From assembly GCA_002441465.1 (NCBI GenBank), contig DJWE01000102.1, forward strand, positions 1 to 29,344: a DNA stretch of 29,344 nucleotides, read 5' to 3'. Below are positions 27,300-29,344 of the stretch, piece by piece. How positions within the stretch are numbered: position 1 is the stretch's first letter; the number at the start of each line of letters is the position of its first letter. Origin of the DNA: Propionibacteriaceae bacterium UBA6238 (GTDB lineage Bacteria > Actinomycetota > Actinomycetes > Propionibacteriales > Propionibacteriaceae). The notes beneath the pieces are model-generated. The model saw only the letters and a program-made list of their open reading frames with translations, was not told the DNA's origin and searched no databases. The position numbers and the translations under genes are program-made.

Positions 27300-29344
27300 T
27301 CAGGCGTCGCCGCCCGCCGCACCGGAGGCGCCGGCGGTCACGTCGAGGATCTGGTACAGCTGCGCGGCCCGCTCGGGCAGGCTCGGGTCGACCTGGCCCG
27401 AGGCGGCCAGCATCTGCAGCGTTCGCACCACCAGCGACGGCCCGTCGATGTGGAAGAAGCGCCGCGCGGCCGCCCGGGTGTCGGAGAAGCCGAAGCCGTC
27501 CGCGCCGAGCGAGGAGAACTCGCCCGGCACCCAGTTCGCGATCTGGTCCTGCACCTGGCGCATGTAGTCCGACACCGCGACCACCGGTCCGGGGCGATCC
27601 TGGAGCTTCTGAGTGACCCACGGCACCGGATTGTCCTCGCCGGGATGCAGGAACCTCTGCTCGTCGCAGCGCAGCCCGTCGCGACGCAACTCGGTCCAGC
27701 TGGTCACGCTCCACACGTCGGCGACCACGCCGAAGTCCCGCTTGAGCAGCTCCTGCGCCTCCAGGGCCCAGGGCACGCCCACCCCGGACGCGAGCAGCTG
27801 CGCCCGACGGGCGTCCGCACCCACCCCGTCGAAACTGCCCTCCGAAAGCAGGTACATCCCCTTCAGGATGCCTTCGGCGTCCACGTTCTCCGGCTCCGCC
27901 GGCTGCGGCATCGGCTCGTTGTAGACGGTCAGGTAGTAGAACACGTCCTCGGGGTTCTCGCCGTACATCCGACGCAGACCGTCGGCGACGATATGGGCGA
28001 TCTCGTAGCCGTAGGCCGGGTCGTAGTACACGACGGCCGGGTTCGTCGCGGCAATCATCGGGCTGTGCCCGTCCATGTGCTGGGTGCCCTCGCCGGTCAG
28101 CGTGGTGCGTCCCGCGGTCGCGCCGATCAGGAAGCCTCGGGCCAGCTGGTCGCCGGCGGCCCAGAACGCGTCCGCCGTGCGCTGGAAGCCGAACATCGAG
28201 TAGAAGACGTAGATCGGCACCATCGGCAGGCCGTGCGTGGCGTAGGACGAGCCCACCGCCTGGAAAGCTGCCGCGGAGCCAGCCTCGTTGATGCCGGTGT
28301 GCAGGATCTGGCCCGCCGGGGACTCCCGGTAGGCGAGCATCAGCTCGTGGTCGACCGGGGTGTAGTTCTGGCCGTGCGGGGAGTAGATCTTGATCGTCGG
28401 GAAGAACGAGTCCATCCCGAAGGTGCGCGCCTCGTCGGGAATGATCGGCACCACGTGGGGCGCGAAGTCCTTGTCCCGCATCAGGTCCTTGAGCAGCCGG
28501 ACGAAGGCCATCGTGGTGGCCACCGGCTGGTTGCCGGAACCCTTCTTGACTCCCGAGTACGCGGACGCGTCCGGCAGCGTGATCGGCGTCGGCCGGTTCC
28601 GGCGCTCGGGCACCGAACCACCCAGCACCCGGCGACGCTCCATCATGTACCGAATCCGCTCGTCGTCGGGTCCGGGGTTCACATACGGCGGCTGGTAGGG
28701 GTTCTCCTCCAGCACGGCGTCGGTGATCGGCATGTCCAGCCGGTCGCGGAACTGCTTGAGGTCGTCCAGCGCGAGCTTCTTCATCTGGTGAGTCGCGTTG
28801 CGTCCGGCGAAGTGGCTGCCCAGGAAGTAGCCCTTGATGGTGTGGGCCAGGATCACCGTCGGGGCGCCCTGGAACTCGGTGGCCGCCTTGTAGGCCGCGT
28901 AGACCTTGTGGTAATCGTGGCCGCCGCGGGTGAGCTTCCAGATCCGCTCGTCCGACCAGTCCTCGACCATCTTCGCCGTGCGCGGATCGCGACCGAAGAA
29001 GTTCTTGCGGACGTAGGCACCGTCGTTGGCCTTGAACGTCTGGTAGTCGCCGTCGGAGGTCGCGTTCATGACGTTGACCAGGGCGCCGTCCTTGTCGGCG
29101 GCGAGCAGCGGGTCCCAGCCGCGACCCCAGACGACCTTGATGACGTTCCAGCCGGCGCCGCGGAAGAACCGCTCGAGCTCCTGGATGATCTTGCCGTTGC
29201 CGCGGACGGGGCCGTCGAGGCGCTGGAGGTTGGCGTTGACGACGAACGTGAGGTTGTCCAGCTCGTGGTCGGCCGCGACGTGCAGCAGGCCGCGGCTCTC
29301 CGGCTCGTCCATCTCGCCGTCGCCGAGGAACGCCCAGACGTGCT
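27300..29344 (-). CDS. aceE: Pyruvate dehydrogenase E1 component, homodimeric type (5' end outside window)
   Basis: About 680 C-terminal residues of the thiamine-diphosphate-dependent E1 enzyme are present. It decarboxylates pyruvate for the pyruvate dehydrogenase complex. The window edge falls in the ThDP site: WAFLGDGEMDEPES then NLQRLDGPVRGNGKIIQELE. Other family landmarks are VIKVVWGRGWD, TIKGYFLGSHFAGRNATHQ, GINEAGSAAAFQAVGSSYATHG, IYVFYSMFGFQRTADAFWAAGDQ, GRTTLTGEGTQHMDGHSP and the C-terminal GFGFSDTRAAARRFFHID. It is intact throughout the visible part. E2 and E3 genes are not adjacent here. Confidence 0.97.
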   Translation of the reverse strand, partial: HVWAFLGDGEMDEPESRGLLHVAADHELDNLTFVVNANLQRLDGPVRGNGKIIQELERFFRGAGWNVIKVVWGRGWDPLLAADKDGALVNVMNATSDGDYQTFKANDGAYVRKNFFGRDPRTAKMVEDWSDERIWKLTRGGHDYHKVYAAYKAATEFQGAPTVILAHTIKGYFLGSHFAGRNATHQMKKLALDDLKQFRDRLDMPITDAVLEENPYQPPYVNPGPDDERIRYMMERRRVLGGSVPERRNRPTPITLPDASAYSGVKKGSGNQPVATTMAFVRLLKDLMRDKDFAPHVVPIIPDEARTFGMDSFFPTIKIYSPHGQNYTPVDHELMLAYRESPAGQILHTGINEAGSAAAFQAVGSSYATHGLPMVPIYVFYSMFGFQRTADAFWAAGDQLARGFLIGATAGRTTLTGEGTQHMDGHSPMIAATNPAVVYYDPAYGYEIAHIVADGLRRMYGENPEDVFYYLTVYNEPMPQPAEPENVDAEGILKGMYLLSEGSFDGVGADARRAQLLASGVGVPWALEAQELLKRDFGVVADVWSVTSWTELRRDGLRCDEQRFLHPGEDNPVPWVTQKLQDRPGPVVAVSDYMRQVQDQIANWVPGEFSSLGADGFGFSDTRAAARRFFHIDGPSLVVRTLQMLAASGQVDPSLPERAAQLYQILDVTAGASGAAGGDA

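Overview
The window is a stretch of chromosome from a high-GC actinobacterium (Actinomycetota). The evidence is the complete mtrA-mtrB-lpqB signal-transduction operon, homodimeric-type aceE beside a DUF3052 gene, a prfB without a programmed frameshift, an actinobacterial-style tmRNA tag (ADSNRTDFALAA), high-GC codon use, and many genes whose start codon lies 6-8 bases after a TAnnnT -10 box (leaderless transcripts). The family cannot be fixed from the sequence alone. I see no phage, insertion sequence or CRISPR array.

Layout. 1-1.9 kb (minus): polar amino-acid ABC transporter (binding protein, permease, start of the ATPase, cut by the window edge). 1.9-3.7 kb: BenE-type transporter divergent from an XRE-cupin regulator across a tandemly repeated 16-bp operator. 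3.7-5.7 kb (minus): a YcaQ/AlkX-type DNA glycosylase and the long form of ribosome hibernation factor HPF. 6.0-7.7 kb (plus): amt-glnK behind phased GlnR-like half-sites. 7.8-13.2 kb (minus): YqgE/AlgH, then mtrA-mtrB-lpqB-comFC. 13.2-13.7 kb: tmRNA (ssrA), with an unusual hairpin-containing direct repeat at its 3' end. 13.8-16.6 kb: FKBP prolyl isomerase (plus), a DUF2207 membrane protein and smpB (minus). 16.7-20.9 kb (minus): prfB, ftsE, ftsX and a coiled-coil M23 peptidase. 20.9-21.3 kb: a gene-free, AT-richer island with repeated GTCCCC palindromes. 21.3-23.9 kb: a RecQ helicase fused to a phosphoribosyltransferase-like domain, and an NTF2-like protein. 23.9-27.1 kb: tRNA-Val, a membrane Ser/Thr kinase, a convergent secreted tyrosine-phosphatase-like lipoprotein and DUF3052. 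27.3 kb to the end (minus): pyruvate dehydrogenase E1 (aceE), 5' end outside the window.

How the genes fit together. Two themes recur. Ribosome rescue, release and hibernation are represented by ssrA, smpB, prfB and hpf. Cell-envelope and division control is represented by MtrAB-LpqB, FtsEX with an EnvC/RipC-like M23 peptidase, and the kinase/phosphatase pair. Nitrogen supply (amt-glnK) sits between comFC and hpf, where other actinobacteria have no such genes. Several long, perfect, U-tract-poor hairpins lie between genes and probably act as terminators or processing sites.
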